Notes: generated from the letters alone by a model not told the origin. A DNA stretch of 64,000 nucleotides from Cytophagales bacterium (GCA_013297755.1 JAAFIH010000011.1:1-64000), one strand, 5' to 3'. Positions 52,898-62,469 are shown, counted from the first letter of the stretch. Made by a program: numbers and translations.

Positions 52898-55882
52898 TTG
52901 AAAGTATCTCCTACGTTGCCATTTCAAGTTGTCTATTCTATCTTAGAACACGAATTTTTAGGTGTTTTATTTGAAACTTTTATTGTTCAAATAAATGAAA
53001 AAGGTACACTTACGTTTCAATATCAGAGTATTTCGAGTAAGAATGCTAAAGATTTTGATTCTGGGCTGTCTACTTCTGATTATGCATTAATAACCCTTAT
53101 TGATTCTATACAGCCAGATGCCATTCATGCTAAATTTGGAGATAAAAAATTAAAAATAAATGATTATATTTTTAAAGTTTTTAACAAAGAAAAACCTATT
53201 GTTGAAATCAAAGAATTGATCGAAAATTTTTTGGAACGCCAAAGGGTAAAAATTACTGAATTATTGTTTGACAAAAAAGTATTTGAAATGGGTAGCGATG
53301 GCCAACCTACTTGGCGTGAAATAGTGGTGGAGCCTGAGAAAGCAAAAGTACTTTTTCATTTTTATAGAAATGAAGAGAATACACACTATTTGCCCACGAT
53401 TCGTCATAACAATAAAAATGTAGAGTTTAAGTATAAAAAATCTAAACTAATTTGCCAAAAACCCGCTTGGCTTTTGTGCGAGGGTAGGTTGTATAATTTT
53501 GAAAAAGATGTAGAAGGTAGTAAGTTAAGACCATTTTTAAATAAAAATTTTATTGAAGTACCACGCAGATTAGAAGAGGATTTTTTTAAAAAATTTGGAC
53601 ATCAATTAATAGCTTCTTTTGATGTATATGCCAAAGGATTTGAAATAAGATTGGAAGAAAGTAAGCCCAAAGCTGTTATTATTTTTTCTGAGTTAAAAAA
53701 AGCAAATGTATCTACAAGTTTATTTGAAAATATTACTCAAAAGTCCTCTGACAATATTGAACTTGAAGATTCTGAAACTATAACTGAAGTTTTGGTTGAA
53801 GAAGATTCAACTATAGTTTTTGATTTAAAATTTTATTATGCAGAAGAACCATTTAGTGCCGATCATCCACATCCTACGCTTGTGAGACAAGAAAAAACTG
53901 AAAATGGAATCAATTTTTATAAAATAAAACGTGATTTTGAAGAAGAAGCAAAAATATTATATTTTTTGAAAAATTTGGGTTTTGTATTACGACATTCTAA
54001 AACAACTATGCCCAAAAATGAAGCTTTATTTTGGATGTCAGAAAATAAGAATAATTTAGAAAATGAAGGAATTATATTAAAACAAAGTAGTAAGGATTCT
54101 AAAAAATATTTTACTGGTTCGGCTAATTTATCCGTTAAAATCAACGAAAATATTGATTGGTTTGATATACATGTAAAAATTTATTTTGGAGAATTTGTTA
54201 TTCCGTTTGTTTATTTAAAAAGAATTATTGCCAAAGGACAAAAAGAATTTAAACTACCTAATGGAGAAATTGCAGTTTTACCTGATGCTTGGCTTTCAAA
54301 ATATTCAGAATTATTTACATTTAGTGTTGCTGAGGGCGAAAACGAGGATGATTTGAAGTTGCCAAAACATCATTTATCTTTGGTTGATAACCTAAAAGAT
54401 GATTCTATTGTAGTAGTTTCGATGCAAAATAAATTGAAATCGCTCTTAAATTTTACCGAAATTGATGCTGAGCCATTACCAAAAGATTTTAAAGGTAATC
54501 TTAGACCATATCAACAAGCTGGGTATAATTGGATGCACTTTTTGAGAAAATATAAATTTGGTGGTTGTTTGGCAGATGATATGGGCTTAGGTAAAACCGT
54601 ACAAACATTGGCTTTCTTACTATCTTTAAAAAAAATAAATAAGAATACCGAAAATAGTACTTCTTTACTTGTTGTACCAACTTCTTTGATTTATAATTGG
54701 CATTTAGAAGCTCTTAAATTTACTCCTACACTCAAAGTCCATGTATTTGCTGGTGGCCAAAGGGATAAAAATATAGCATTATTTTCAAATTTTGATTTGC
54801 TTATTACTTCTTATGGTATAGTAAGATTAGATGAAGATTTGTTTAAATCTTTTTCATTTAATTACATCATTTTGGACGAGTCGCAAGCTATAAAAAATCC
54901 CTTATCGGCAACAGCTATTAGTGTCAAATCTTTGAATAGTTCTTACAAACTAATTTTAACTGGTACACCTATCGAAAATTCGACTATTGATTTATGGAGT
55001 CAAATGTCGTTTGCCAATCCAGGTTTATTGGGTAATTTAAAATATTTTAAAGATACTTATCAAATACCAATAGAAAAAAATGGAAATAGTGCTCAAAATA
55101 AAAAATTATTTTCTATCGTAAAACCATTTATCTTACGAAGAGACAAAAAACAAGTGGCTCTTGATTTGCCTGAAAAAATCGAATCTGTAAGGTTTAGTAC
55201 CATGTCAGAAAAACAAGAATTATTGTATGAAGAAACCAAGTCTTTTATTAGAAATACTATCATCAACGATGCTACAAGCAAACAAACAAATAGTTTAATG
55301 ATTTTGCAAGGTCTTACTAGATTAAGACAAATAGCCAATCACCCTCTTTTGGTGGATGATACATTTGATGGCGAAAGTGGAAAACTCAACGATATACTTT
55401 ATTTGATAGACGAAGCACTCGAAAATGGCAGAAAAATACTTATTTTTAGTCAATTCGTAAAATATCTTGCTATTTTAAAAGAACATTTTTTAGTAAAAAA
55501 AATAGACTTTTGTTACTTAGATGGTTCCTCTACTGATAGACAAAAACAAGTTGAGAATTTCCAAAATAATGATTCCATTAAAATATTTTTAATATCTCTC
55601 AAAGCTGGTGGAGTTGGGCTAAATCTTACTGCTGCTGATTGCGTTTTGATTCTTGATCCTTGGTGGAACCCAGCGGCAGAAGCTCAAGCCATAGATCGAG
55701 CACATAGAATTGGCCAAACAAATACTGTTTTTACGTATAAATTTATTTCTAAAAATACAGTGGAAGAGAAAATATTACTTTTGCAAGAAAGAAAAAAAGA
55801 CCTTGCTCAAGGATTAATATCTACTGAAGAGAGTTTTGTAAAATCACTTTCCACCCAAGATATTTTATCTATTTTGGAATAA
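52898..55882 (+). CDS. SNF2-family DEAD/DEAH-box helicase
   Basis: A 994-residue bacterial SNF2/HepA-like ATPase. The N-terminal 500 residues are the SNF2-associated region. The helicase core starts near 540: Walker A GCLADDMGLGKTVQTLAF, motif II DESQAIKN (DESQ replaces DEAH, usual in bacterial SNF2), motif III LTGTPIENS, and motifs V-VI LKAGGVGLNLTAADCV and QAIDRAHRIGQ. It would translocate on double-stranded DNA. The start is the TTG at 52898, which gives the MKVSPTLPF beginning normal for this family in Bacteroidota; no ATG is better placed. It is transcribed alone. Confidence 0.92.
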   Translation: MKVSPTLPFQVVYSILEHEFLGVLFETFIVQINEKGTLTFQYQSISSKNAKDFDSGLSTSDYALITLIDSIQPDAIHAKFGDKKLKINDYIFKVFNKEKPIVEIKELIENFLERQRVKITELLFDKKVFEMGSDGQPTWREIVVEPEKAKVLFHFYRNEENTHYLPTIRHNNKNVEFKYKKSKLICQKPAWLLCEGRLYNFEKDVEGSKLRPFLNKNFIEVPRRLEEDFFKKFGHQLIASFDVYAKGFEIRLEESKPKAVIIFSELKKANVSTSLFENITQKSSDNIELEDSETITEVLVEEDSTIVFDLKFYYAEEPFSADHPHPTLVRQEKTENGINFYKIKRDFEEEAKILYFLKNLGFVLRHSKTTMPKNEALFWMSENKNNLENEGIILKQSSKDSKKYFTGSANLSVKINENIDWFDIHVKIYFGEFVIPFVYLKRIIAKGQKEFKLPNGEIAVLPDAWLSKYSELFTFSVAEGENEDDLKLPKHHLSLVDNLKDDSIVVVSMQNKLKSLLNFTEIDAEPLPKDFKGNLRPYQQAGYNWMHFLRKYKFGGCLADDMGLGKTVQTLAFLLSLKKINKNTENSTSLLVVPTSLIYNWHLEALKFTPTLKVHVFAGGQRDKNIALFSNFDLLITSYGIVRLDEDLFKSFSFNYIILDESQAIKNPLSATAISVKSLNSSYKLILTGTPIENSTIDLWSQMSFANPGLLGNLKYFKDTYQIPIEKNGNSAQNKKLFSIVKPFILRRDKKQVALDLPEKIESVRFSTMSEKQELLYEETKSFIRNTIINDATSKQTNSLMILQGLTRLRQIANHPLLVDDTFDGESGKLNDILYLIDEALENGRKILIFSQFVKYLAILKEHFLVKKIDFCYLDGSSTDRQKQVENFQNNDSIKIFLISLKAGGVGLNLTAADCVLILDPWWNPAAEAQAIDRAHRIGQTNTVFTYKFISKNTVEEKILLLQERKKDLAQGLISTEESFVKSLSTQDILSILE

Positions 55883-56084
55883 TTTTTTTAAAAGCGTTTT
55901 ATTAAAAAAAAGTGAAGCTATTTTTATGACTTATTGTAAGATTTATGAATAAATTTAAAAATAATTTTCATTTATTAGTCTTCATTTACTTTTAATTTTT
56001 TTATCTCCTAAAAATATTTTTTTGATAATTCATATTGATAATTTAGTATAATTATGTTGATTATTTTTGAAATAGAATGAGTAT

Positions 56085-56873
56085 TTATTTTTCCAAAAAG
56101 TATTCATATTTAGCTTGATTCAAGTCTATTGATTTCAATTTGTTATACTTTTTTACTGATTGTACACTTCCATAAATATTTCCTAAATAAAACCCAGCAG
56201 AAATTCCACCAAGTGTATACGTCCAAGGTGAATTTAGACCATTATAAGTAGAAACTCTCCACAGACTTACTGCTGAAACTGCCGAAAATACAAAAGAAAG
56301 AATACCATCTTTAACCTCATTAGCATAAATTTTTCCTAAACCAGGAATAAATGTAGAAAGCAATCCTCCTACAAAAGGACTTCTTTTTTTGATTTTATAA
56401 CCTTTAGCTATTAATGTCATAGCTGCAACTTTTTCAGAAACAGGTATTATTTTGTTTTGAAGTATTAAATCTTGCGAACAATCCCAATTTGACTGCAAAA
56501 TAAATGACTTTAAAGCCTGTACTTGCCTTAGTGTATCACTTTTTTTTAGACTGTCTATATTGATTTTTTTCTTAAATTGAATATCCCAAAAGTTAGCATA
56601 TTTAGAATCTGGAAAATTCGACTTTAATTCATTTTCCATTTTTATTTGCAATTTTAATTGGTTATTTATCCAATGAAGCAAAGCCATGTTGTATAAAAGG
56701 GTATCAGAGTGCCATTTTAAAAAAAATATCCTTTCAAACTCTTGGATTGCACTTTGGTAGTCATTTTTTGAAATTAAATGTGTGCAATATTTTAAAGACG
56801 ATTTCTTATCAAATATATCCTGAGAGTAACTTTTGAATACAAAAAAAAGTAATATCAAAGTGATTTTTTTCAA
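56085..56873 (-). CDS. Exported membrane protein with TPR-like N-terminus
   Basis: A 262-residue protein. A signal peptide (MKKITLILLFFVFKSYSQ) is followed by a helical region with tetratricopeptide-like features (about 25-95, NDYQSAIQEFERIFFLK). Near the C-terminus a hydrophobic domain carries VGGLLSTFIPGLGKIYANE and VFSAVSAVSLWRV, reminiscent of DUF5683 and TM2-like proteins. Its start overlaps the end of the yidD-like gene by 4 bp, so they are coupled. Function is unknown; a link with envelope biogenesis is inferred from YidD. Confidence 0.7.
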   Translation of the reverse strand: MKKITLILLFFVFKSYSQDIFDKKSSLKYCTHLISKNDYQSAIQEFERIFFLKWHSDTLLYNMALLHWINNQLKLQIKMENELKSNFPDSKYANFWDIQFKKKINIDSLKKSDTLRQVQALKSFILQSNWDCSQDLILQNKIIPVSEKVAAMTLIAKGYKIKKRSPFVGGLLSTFIPGLGKIYANEVKDGILSFVFSAVSAVSLWRVSTYNGLNSPWTYTLGGISAGFYLGNIYGSVQSVKKYNKLKSIDLNQAKYEYFLEK

Positions 56874-57271
56874 GGAAAGTCTAAGTATTTATTTTCAGAT
56901 GGCAGATATATGTATTGATTTTTATAATGCTTTTCGTTACATCTTTGTAATCTATCAAATGTAGCCAAGGTTCCTTTAAAAAATCCATGTTTTTTCAAAG
57001 CTAAGGCACCATAGCTACCACAAGTAGGATGAAATCTACAAAGATTAGGTAAATCGTGTCTAGAAATACATTTTTTGTAAAACAAGAAAAAAAATATAAA
57101 GTTGCTTGTATTTGTATTTTCTAACGAGCTATCTAATTCTAGGTTTCTATCATCTGAAATACTATTTAAAAAAAAATCTTGTGCAAGTTTTGGCTTTGAA
57201 TTTTGAGAATATGAATAATAAAATAATAGAAATATAAATATAGATAAAATTTTCTTTAAAAGAAAAACCAT
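56870..57271 (-). CDS. yidD: YidD-like protein with N-terminal signal/TM segment
   Basis: A protein of 133 residues whose C-terminal 70 match YidD, the membrane-protein insertion efficiency factor. The match is ISRHDLPNLCRFHPTCGSYG, then ALKKHGFFKGTLATFDRLQR and a final conserved Cys. Normal YidD is 70-90 residues. This one has an extra N-terminus (FLLKKILSIFIFLLFYYSYSQ) that looks like a signal peptide or anchor. I chose the ATG at 57271, six bases after the stop of the upstream gene. It is not beside rnpA, its usual place, but lies in a three-gene operon with two exported proteins. Confidence 0.8.
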   Translation of the reverse strand: MVFLLKKILSIFIFLLFYYSYSQNSKPKLAQDFFLNSISDDRNLELDSSLENTNTSNFIFFFLFYKKCISRHDLPNLCRFHPTCGSYGALALKKHGFFKGTLATFDRLQRCNEKHYKNQYIYLPSENKYLDFP

Positions 57272-57276
57272 AAAAA

Positions 57277-57906
57277 CTAGTTTGTAGGTCTTGTAATAAA
57301 ACTTGTTATTACATATAAAAAAGAATTTGTAGCACAACCAACACCCCAATTAAGCCAAACCTTGTTTTGTTTTATTCGTTTAGCTCTTGCTGTGTAGCCA
57401 CTTCTGTAATTAGCGTCTTGAAATAATCCTGGATTAGGGAAGCCTAAGTTAAATTCTTGTGGTGTGGAAGCTCCTGTGGCAATAGGAATAGGTAAAGCAC
57501 ATATATTCAAAAATAGTCCACCAATAAAATTACCAGCTGCAGCTCCTTTGTATTTTGTATAATATTTTGAGGCATCAGAAACTCCTTGAGAGTAAGATGG
57601 TTTTATATCAGCATCTTTTACTTGAGTAGTGTTAGTGGCATTATTTTGTTGGGGCATTACAACAGGTGATTCTGTATTGAACACATCCTTAGTTCCATTT
57701 GAATATTTTATCATAAAAACATCACTTTTCAATATGGTGTACAAAGGACCATCTAAATTTTCGGTAAGTTTATATTTTATTTCGGTTGGGGATATTTCTA
57801 TAACTTTGGCATTAATTTCTTCTCCGTTCTTTTTAAGAACTATATCTTGTGCTTGAGAAATTAAAAATATAAAAGAAAAAAATATTACTATAATTTTTGT
57901 ATTCAT
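57277..57906 (-). CDS. Exported protein of unknown function, first gene of the yidD operon
   Basis: A 209-residue protein starting at the ATG at 57906 (MNTKIIVIFFSFIFLISQAQ, signal peptide). The first domain DIVLKKNGEEINAKVIEISP plus EIKYKLTENLDGPLYTILKSD is a repeated small beta domain frequent in Bacteroidota exported proteins. A Ser/Thr/Asn linker follows, then a C-terminal hydrophobic part (AAAGNFIGGLFLNICALPIP). Downstream lie the yidD-like gene (6 bp) and another exported protein. No function can be assigned. Confidence 0.7.
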   Translation of the reverse strand: MNTKIIVIFFSFIFLISQAQDIVLKKNGEEINAKVIEISPTEIKYKLTENLDGPLYTILKSDVFMIKYSNGTKDVFNTESPVVMPQQNNATNTTQVKDADIKPSYSQGVSDASKYYTKYKGAAAGNFIGGLFLNICALPIPIATGASTPQEFNLGFPNPGLFQDANYRSGYTARAKRIKQNKVWLNWGVGCATNSFLYVITSFITRPTN

Positions 57907-58040
57907 GCCTTTAAAAGTAAATTTAAACAAAAATAATTTAATATTTCAATTTTCAATATGTTTGGTATATTTATTTTTGATTTTTTTACTTTTTATTAAT
58001 TAGATGCTGATTAAAACATGATTTTTTAATTTTTTTGCAT

Positions 58041-58075
58041 AAAAAAAAGCAACTTACTTTACATAAATTGCTCTT
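58041..58075 (-). terminator. Terminator downstream of trxA
   Basis: On the minus strand AGCAATTTA and TAAGTTGCT form a hairpin with one mismatch and an 8-9 base loop, followed by a run of eight or more T. It lies about 25 bp after the thioredoxin stop. Confidence 0.7.
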
Positions 58076-58097
58076 TTTAAAGATTTAAAATTCAGGA

Positions 58098-58424
58098 TTA
58101 GTTCATTGCACTTTGTAGTTTTTGTACCAAAACTGATTTTGAAACTGCTCCAACTTGCTTGTCTACCATGTTTCCTTCTTTGAAAAATAGTAAGGTTGGT
58201 ATACTACGAACGCCAAATTTGGCAGAAGCTGCTGGGTTGGTATCTACATTTAGTTTACCTACAATGGCTTTTCCTTCAAACTCGCCTGCAAGTTCTTCTA
58301 TCGTTGGACCTATCATTTTGCATGGGCCACACCATTCTGCCCAAAAATCTACCAATACTGTTTTGCCAGATGCCAAAATCGAATCAATGTTTGCGTCTGT
58401 TATTTCTACTGCTTTATGTGCCAT
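58098..58424 (-). CDS. trxA: Thioredoxin
   Basis: A 108-residue classical thioredoxin that reduces cytoplasmic disulfides. The redox site is WAEWCGPCKMIGP (about 28-40). The buried Asp lies in TVLVDFWAEW, and the cis-Pro is in VRSIPTLLFFKEGN (about 72-85). There is no signal peptide. It is transcribed alone with its own terminator. Confidence 0.97.
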   Translation of the reverse strand: MAHKAVEITDANIDSILASGKTVLVDFWAEWCGPCKMIGPTIEELAGEFEGKAIVGKLNVDTNPAASAKFGVRSIPTLLFFKEGNMVDKQVGAVSKSVLVQKLQSAMN

Positions 58425-58560
58425 ATTATTTATACTTTATGTTATTAATACAAAATGAATAATTGTAAAGTTCAAATCTATGATAATTTTTTAAAACAAA
58501 ACAATTAATGGAAACTCAAAAGCATTTATCAGTAAGAAAAACACTTTTGAGTTCTATTAT

Positions 58561-60426
58561 TTAGTCAGCAACTTCCAAATTTACTTTAAATCCTTTGATG
58601 GTGTTATTGTTCATAGCATCCAACACTTTGGTAGTATCTTCTTTGGGTACATACACAAAAGTATGTTGGTCTTTTATTTCAATATCGCCAATATTTTTGC
58701 CATTTACACCAGATTCTCCTGCAATAGCACCTACTATATCTCCTGGTCGTACTCTTTGATTTTTGCCAATGTTAATGACTAATTTAGTCATTTTTATACT
58801 AGGATCCATGACTGGACGTGGTTCTCTTTCTCTTGGAGCTCCAAATCTTGATTCGCCTCTGTCGTTTCCGCCAAACCTAGATTCTCCACGACTACTTCCG
58901 CCAAATCTGGATTCTCCACGATCGCTTCCACGATCAAATCTGCTTGGAGAGGCCGACCTAAAGTCTCTATCTCTGTCGCCACGATCAAATCTGCTACCTC
59001 TATCTCGGTCTCTATCGCCTGACCTTTCAAAACGGTCGCTTCCAGTGCTTACTCTATCTCGGTCTCTTGGTGTATTTCTATCACCACGAGTTTCTACTTT
59101 AAAATTATCATCGTTATAAGTTTTATTACTTACATTACCCATCAACATTTTAGACAAAGCTGCAATTAGTTTGGCATCTGAAATACCTGTTTCTTGCAGT
59201 TTTTGAGCTACATCCACAAAATCTTTCAATTCGTCTGCATTAACCATATTGGCTACTTTTTCAACGAATTTTGTTTTTCTAAACACTTCTATTTCTGCAC
59301 CAGTAGGTATTTCGCCTTTTGGGATTGTCGATTTAATATAGCGTTCTATGTCTTTTAGTTTCAAGGCATCTTTGCGGCCACAAACAAACGTAAACGACTT
59401 GCCAGACCTACCTGCACGACCTGTACGACCAATTCTATGCACATAACTTTCGTCATCCATAGGTATATCATAGTTGAAAACTGCATCTACATTGTCTACA
59501 TCAATACCACGTGCAGCAACATCTGTGGCTACCAATACATTGATAACACCCTGCTTGAATTTGGCCAAAACAGTCGTTCTTTGTTGCTGACGCAAATCGC
59601 CATGAATGGCCTCTGCAGCTACCTGACGTGATTGTAGCTCTTCTACCAACTCGTCAACCATGCGTTTGGTATTACAAAAAACAAGCATCAATTTCAATCC
59701 ATGCATATCTACTAATCGGCTCATGGCTTCTGTACGTGCACCCATGCGTACATCGTAATGAAATTGCTCTATGTTTGAAACTGTAAGTTCTTTTTTGGTT
59801 ACTTTTACTATTTCTGGATTTTCTTGAAATCTTTTGGTCAAGTCCATGATTGGTTTTGGCATGGTTGCCGAAAAGAAAACCGTTTGGCGTTCTTCAGGAG
59901 TATTGCTCAAAATACTCTCTATATCATCAATAAAACCCATATTTAACATCTCATCGGCTTCGTCTAATATTACCATTTGGATGGCTTCTAGTTTGAGAGT
60001 GCCTCTATCAATGTGGTCCATAATACGACCTGGTGTACCAATTACTACATTTGCACCCTGGCGTATTGCCTGAATTTGTTTGTCTATACTAGAGCCGCCA
60101 TAAACTGCAACTGCTCGTACATTGCGTTTAAATTTTGATAATTTTTTGAACTCTTCGGCTACTTGTACTGCCAATTCTCGGGTTGGACACATCACAAGTG
60201 CTTGTACACCACGTTTTTCGGCATCTACCATTTCTATACAAGGAATGGCGAAGGCGGCAGTTTTGCCAGTGCCTGTTTGGGCTTGGCCAATGACATCTTT
60301 GCCCGCAAGTAAATGAGGGATGGCTTCGGCTTGGATAGGTGATGGTGTTGTGAAGCCCATTTCTGTTAGGGCTTGCAATGTTTCGGCTGATAAGCCTAAT
60401 TCAGCAAATAAAATACTGTTTTCCAT
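58561..60426 (-). CDS. deaD: DEAD-box RNA helicase with RGG-like repeats and C-terminal RNA-binding domain
   Basis: A 621-residue DEAD-box helicase that unwinds structured RNA, typically for ribosome assembly and cold adaptation. The Q motif (PSPIQAEAIPHLL), Walker A AQTGTGKTAA, DEAD, SAT, ARGIDV and HRIGRTGRAGRSG are all present (about 1-370). A long Arg/Asp/Gly-rich tail follows (about 455-540) with repeats such as DRDRGSRFDRGDRDRDF and GESRFGG, then a DbpA-like RNA-binding domain at the end (VINIGKNQRVRPGDIVGAIA). I placed the start at the ATG at 60426 (MENSILFAEL); a further upstream ATG adds an unrelated 12 residues. Confidence 0.93.
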   Translation of the reverse strand: MENSILFAELGLSAETLQALTEMGFTTPSPIQAEAIPHLLAGKDVIGQAQTGTGKTAAFAIPCIEMVDAEKRGVQALVMCPTRELAVQVAEEFKKLSKFKRNVRAVAVYGGSSIDKQIQAIRQGANVVIGTPGRIMDHIDRGTLKLEAIQMVILDEADEMLNMGFIDDIESILSNTPEERQTVFFSATMPKPIMDLTKRFQENPEIVKVTKKELTVSNIEQFHYDVRMGARTEAMSRLVDMHGLKLMLVFCNTKRMVDELVEELQSRQVAAEAIHGDLRQQQRTTVLAKFKQGVINVLVATDVAARGIDVDNVDAVFNYDIPMDDESYVHRIGRTGRAGRSGKSFTFVCGRKDALKLKDIERYIKSTIPKGEIPTGAEIEVFRKTKFVEKVANMVNADELKDFVDVAQKLQETGISDAKLIAALSKMLMGNVSNKTYNDDNFKVETRGDRNTPRDRDRVSTGSDRFERSGDRDRDRGSRFDRGDRDRDFRSASPSRFDRGSDRGESRFGGSSRGESRFGGNDRGESRFGAPREREPRPVMDPSIKMTKLVINIGKNQRVRPGDIVGAIAGESGVNGKNIGDIEIKDQHTFVYVPKEDTTKVLDAMNNNTIKGFKVNLEVAD

Positions 60427-60663
60427 AAATGATTTTAAGGAGATTGAAATAAATATACACAAACATTAAGCTATGTGCATCTATTATCAAACTACTCGGA
60501 AACCACAAAAGCACAGACCAAAAGTTTAAATTTAGACACTAACACGTTAGCTTATAAATTTTTTTTGCAAAAGTAATCAATTAAATTGTTTTATTTTACT
60601 AATATGCAAATTATAATACATCTTAGTAGATTTATTATAATTAATATTAAAATAATTATAAAA

Positions 60664-61371
60664 ATGAATAAAAAATTGGCCATTATCACTGGTGGCGGAC
60701 AAGGTATAGGTAGAGCCATAGCCGACATATTTGCTCTAAATGGGTTTGATTTATGTTTGATTTCTAGAAATATACAAACATTACAAATCGCCAAAAAAGA
60801 ATTAGAAAGTACATACAAAAATCAAACTTTGATTTTTGCAGCAGATTTATCTAAGAAAAATGAGGTAAATACAGCACTCGAATTTATAAATAATCTCAAC
60901 AAAAACATTGATGTTTTGGTCAATAATACAGGTACATATATGCCAGGACAAGTTCATAACGAGGCAGAAGGCAACCTCGAAAAAATGATTGAAACCAATC
61001 TTTACAGTGCTTATAATTTGACCAAAGGAATTGTACCTAGTATGATTGCTCAAAAATCTGGACATATTTTTACCATTTGTTCGGTAGCTAGCATTATGCC
61101 ATATATCAATGGTGGTTCTTACTGTATATCCAAGTTTGCACTTTTGGGGTTTACTAAAGTATTAAGAGAAGAAATGAAAGAATTTGGCATAAAGGTAACA
61201 GCAATTTTGCCAGGTGCAACCAAAACAGCCAGTTGGGATGGTGCAAATATAGAAGATAGTCGTTTGATGCAGCCCCAAGATGTGGCAGAAGGTATAATGT
61301 CAGCTTACAAAATGTCGAAGAACAGTGTTGTAGAAGAGTTACTAATAAGACCACAATTAGGTGATTTGTAA
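60664..61371 (+). CDS. SDR family oxidoreductase
   Basis: A 235-residue short-chain dehydrogenase/reductase. The cofactor motif is IITGGGQGIGRAIADIFA (about 7-24), with NNTG near residue 87, the catalytic Ser in TICSVASIMPY and the YCISK Tyr-Lys pair (about 148-152). The substrate is unknown. Resemblance is to the FabG-like/FolM branch. I chose the ATG at 60664 because it gives the canonical N-terminus; the longer frame to 60586 adds hydrophobic residues not seen in SDRs. It is the last ordinary gene before the tandem cassette array. Confidence 0.88.
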   Translation: MNKKLAIITGGGQGIGRAIADIFALNGFDLCLISRNIQTLQIAKKELESTYKNQTLIFAADLSKKNEVNTALEFINNLNKNIDVLVNNTGTYMPGQVHNEAEGNLEKMIETNLYSAYNLTKGIVPSMIAQKSGHIFTICSVASIMPYINGGSYCISKFALLGFTKVLREEMKEFGIKVTAILPGATKTASWDGANIEDSRLMQPQDVAEGIMSAYKMSKNSVVEELLIRPQLGDL

Positions 61372-61885
61372 GTTTTTTATCTTAATATCTAAATCGTCTT
61401 TAGTTTTGTTCTATTTATAAAAATATTCTATTATTACTAATTTAACTTTATATTTAATTTTAATAATTAAATCAGAAAGATGTTCTTTTAGGGCATAAGC
61501 ATTTAAAAATATTATAATTTATTACATAAAAATATACCTTTAAAATATTGTTCTAAGAAATAGTTGTACTAGAAGACTTTCCCTTTTGGAATTTGTGCTT
61601 ATGGGCAAAACGAAAGTTTTGATTCAATTAGTGCAGTTGTACATTTGGTTCAGCATTAAAGAAAGAGGTATTTTTTTTTAAAATATTAAATACGTCTGAC
61701 CTGATTATTTAAGATAAAAGACTTCTCCTAAGAAGGAATAGTTTTATTTCAATTATGTAATATTTTAAAATAGAATTCTTACAGTATTTTTTTTTAATAT
61801 TGATGTATTTCTATCTTCAAATCATTGAATTTAAGCAAAAAATTTAAAAAAATAGTATTATAGCTTTTTTGTAAAGAAGACTAAC

Positions 61886-61918
61886 ATGGGTATCAAAGAA
61901 TTGGGCTTGTTTTTTTGA
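61886..61918 (+). pseudogene. 3' remnant of a lost array toxin gene
   Basis: Read in frame, the bases give GIKELGLFF and a stop, like the toxin ending KGKELGLFF. The DNA after it (ATATTAAAACACTTTAAT) equals the spacer after intact toxins. It is probably what is left of an earlier unit. Confidence 0.7.
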
Positions 61919-61983
61919 TTAATTAAAATATATTAAAACACTTTAATGTTTAATTTTTATTTTTAAAATCCAATAGGTTTTGC

Positions 61984-61991
61984 TACATTTG
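61984..61991 (+). promoter_or_regulatory. -7 promoter box of array unit 1
   Basis: TACATTTG within the conserved CAATAGGTTTTGCTACATTTG, 20 bp before the start codon. The same block precedes all four units at identical spacing. A -33 TTTG is not clear; the region is T-rich. Confidence 0.75.
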
Positions 61992-62011
61992 AATATCAAA
62001 TATATATCAGC

Positions 62012-62212
62012 ATGGAAACGCTAGTACTACAAACCAAAAACAAACGCCAAACAAAAGAATTGTTGGCTTACGCAAAAGCCATGGAAATAAAAGCATTTAC
62101 CCCTGAAGAAGTAAAAGCCCAAGCTACTGCAAAATGGATAATGGATGGTTTAAACTCACGAAAATTAAGCCAAGAAGAAACAAAAGTATTAATCGATTCA
62201 CTCAGAAAATGA
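62012..62212 (+). CDS. Antitoxin-like protein, array unit 1
   Basis: A 66-residue protein starting METLVLQTKNKRQTKELLAY, shared by all four units. The N-terminal about 45 residues are almost constant among copies, and only the last about 20 (NSRKLSQEETKVLIDSLRK) differ. The pattern of a short beta strand, long helix and PEEVKAQATAKWIM helix resembles DUF2683-like antitoxins. It overlaps the partner gene by four bases (ATGA), the coupling usual for antitoxin-toxin pairs. Antitoxin function is inferred from layout and size. Confidence 0.65.
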   Translation: METLVLQTKNKRQTKELLAYAKAMEIKAFTPEEVKAQATAKWIMDGLNSRKLSQEETKVLIDSLRK

Positions 62213-62469
62213 TTATAACTTCAACAGAAAAGTTTGAAAAAAGTCTCTACTTTTTAACTGAAAATCAACTTCAACACTTTATTAAAATTTATGATCAAAT
62301 CGATAATGCTAATTCAATTTCTGATATAAATTCCTCTCCATTAGTAGGATTCCCATATTTACACACCATAGAGTTTGGGAAATATGTCATTGGCATCCAA
62401 GTCAAAAATAACGAAGTTGAATTGGCTGGAATTGTAAAGAAAGGTAAGGAATTGGGTTTGTTTTTTTGA
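62209..62469 (+). CDS. RelE/ParE-like toxin candidate, array unit 1
   Basis: An 86-residue protein whose ATG overlaps the antitoxin stop; a longer frame from 62134 would run through the antitoxin and is rejected. The last 45 residues (LVGFPYLHTIEFGKYVIGIQ and NNEVELAGIVKKGKELGLFF) are shared with all other units. The first about 40 (IITSTEKFEKSLYFLTENQL) are specific. The two helices plus beta-sheet order fits the RelE/ParE fold, although the catalytic residues of RelE are not obvious. It could be a non-catalytic or ParE-like member. Confidence 0.6.
   Translation: MIITSTEKFEKSLYFLTENQLQHFIKIYDQIDNANSISDINSSPLVGFPYLHTIEFGKYVIGIQVKNNEVELAGIVKKGKELGLFF

Larger units (their letters stand above)
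61372..62011. other. Gene-free region leading into the tandem array
   Basis: About 520 bases of AT-rich DNA without a supported gene. From 61895 onward the sequence matches the end of the array toxin genes and the inter-unit spacer, so the array's repeat starts here rather than at the first complete gene. Confidence 0.65.

Noticed and set aside
58513-58553. Terminator after the DEAD-box helicase gene
   Set aside because: AACTCAAAAG/CTTTTGAGTT can pair but with a loop of about 21 bases and no T-run on the minus strand, so support is too weak.
58763-59119. 118-residue Ser/Leu/Arg-rich plus-strand frame
   Set aside because: A shadow of the Arg/Asp/Gly repeats in the DEAD-box helicase tail.
62134-62208. 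Longer start for the unit 1 toxin
   Set aside because: It would overlap the antitoxin gene by 78 bases and add residues not found in the other units. The ATGA overlap start is shared by all.
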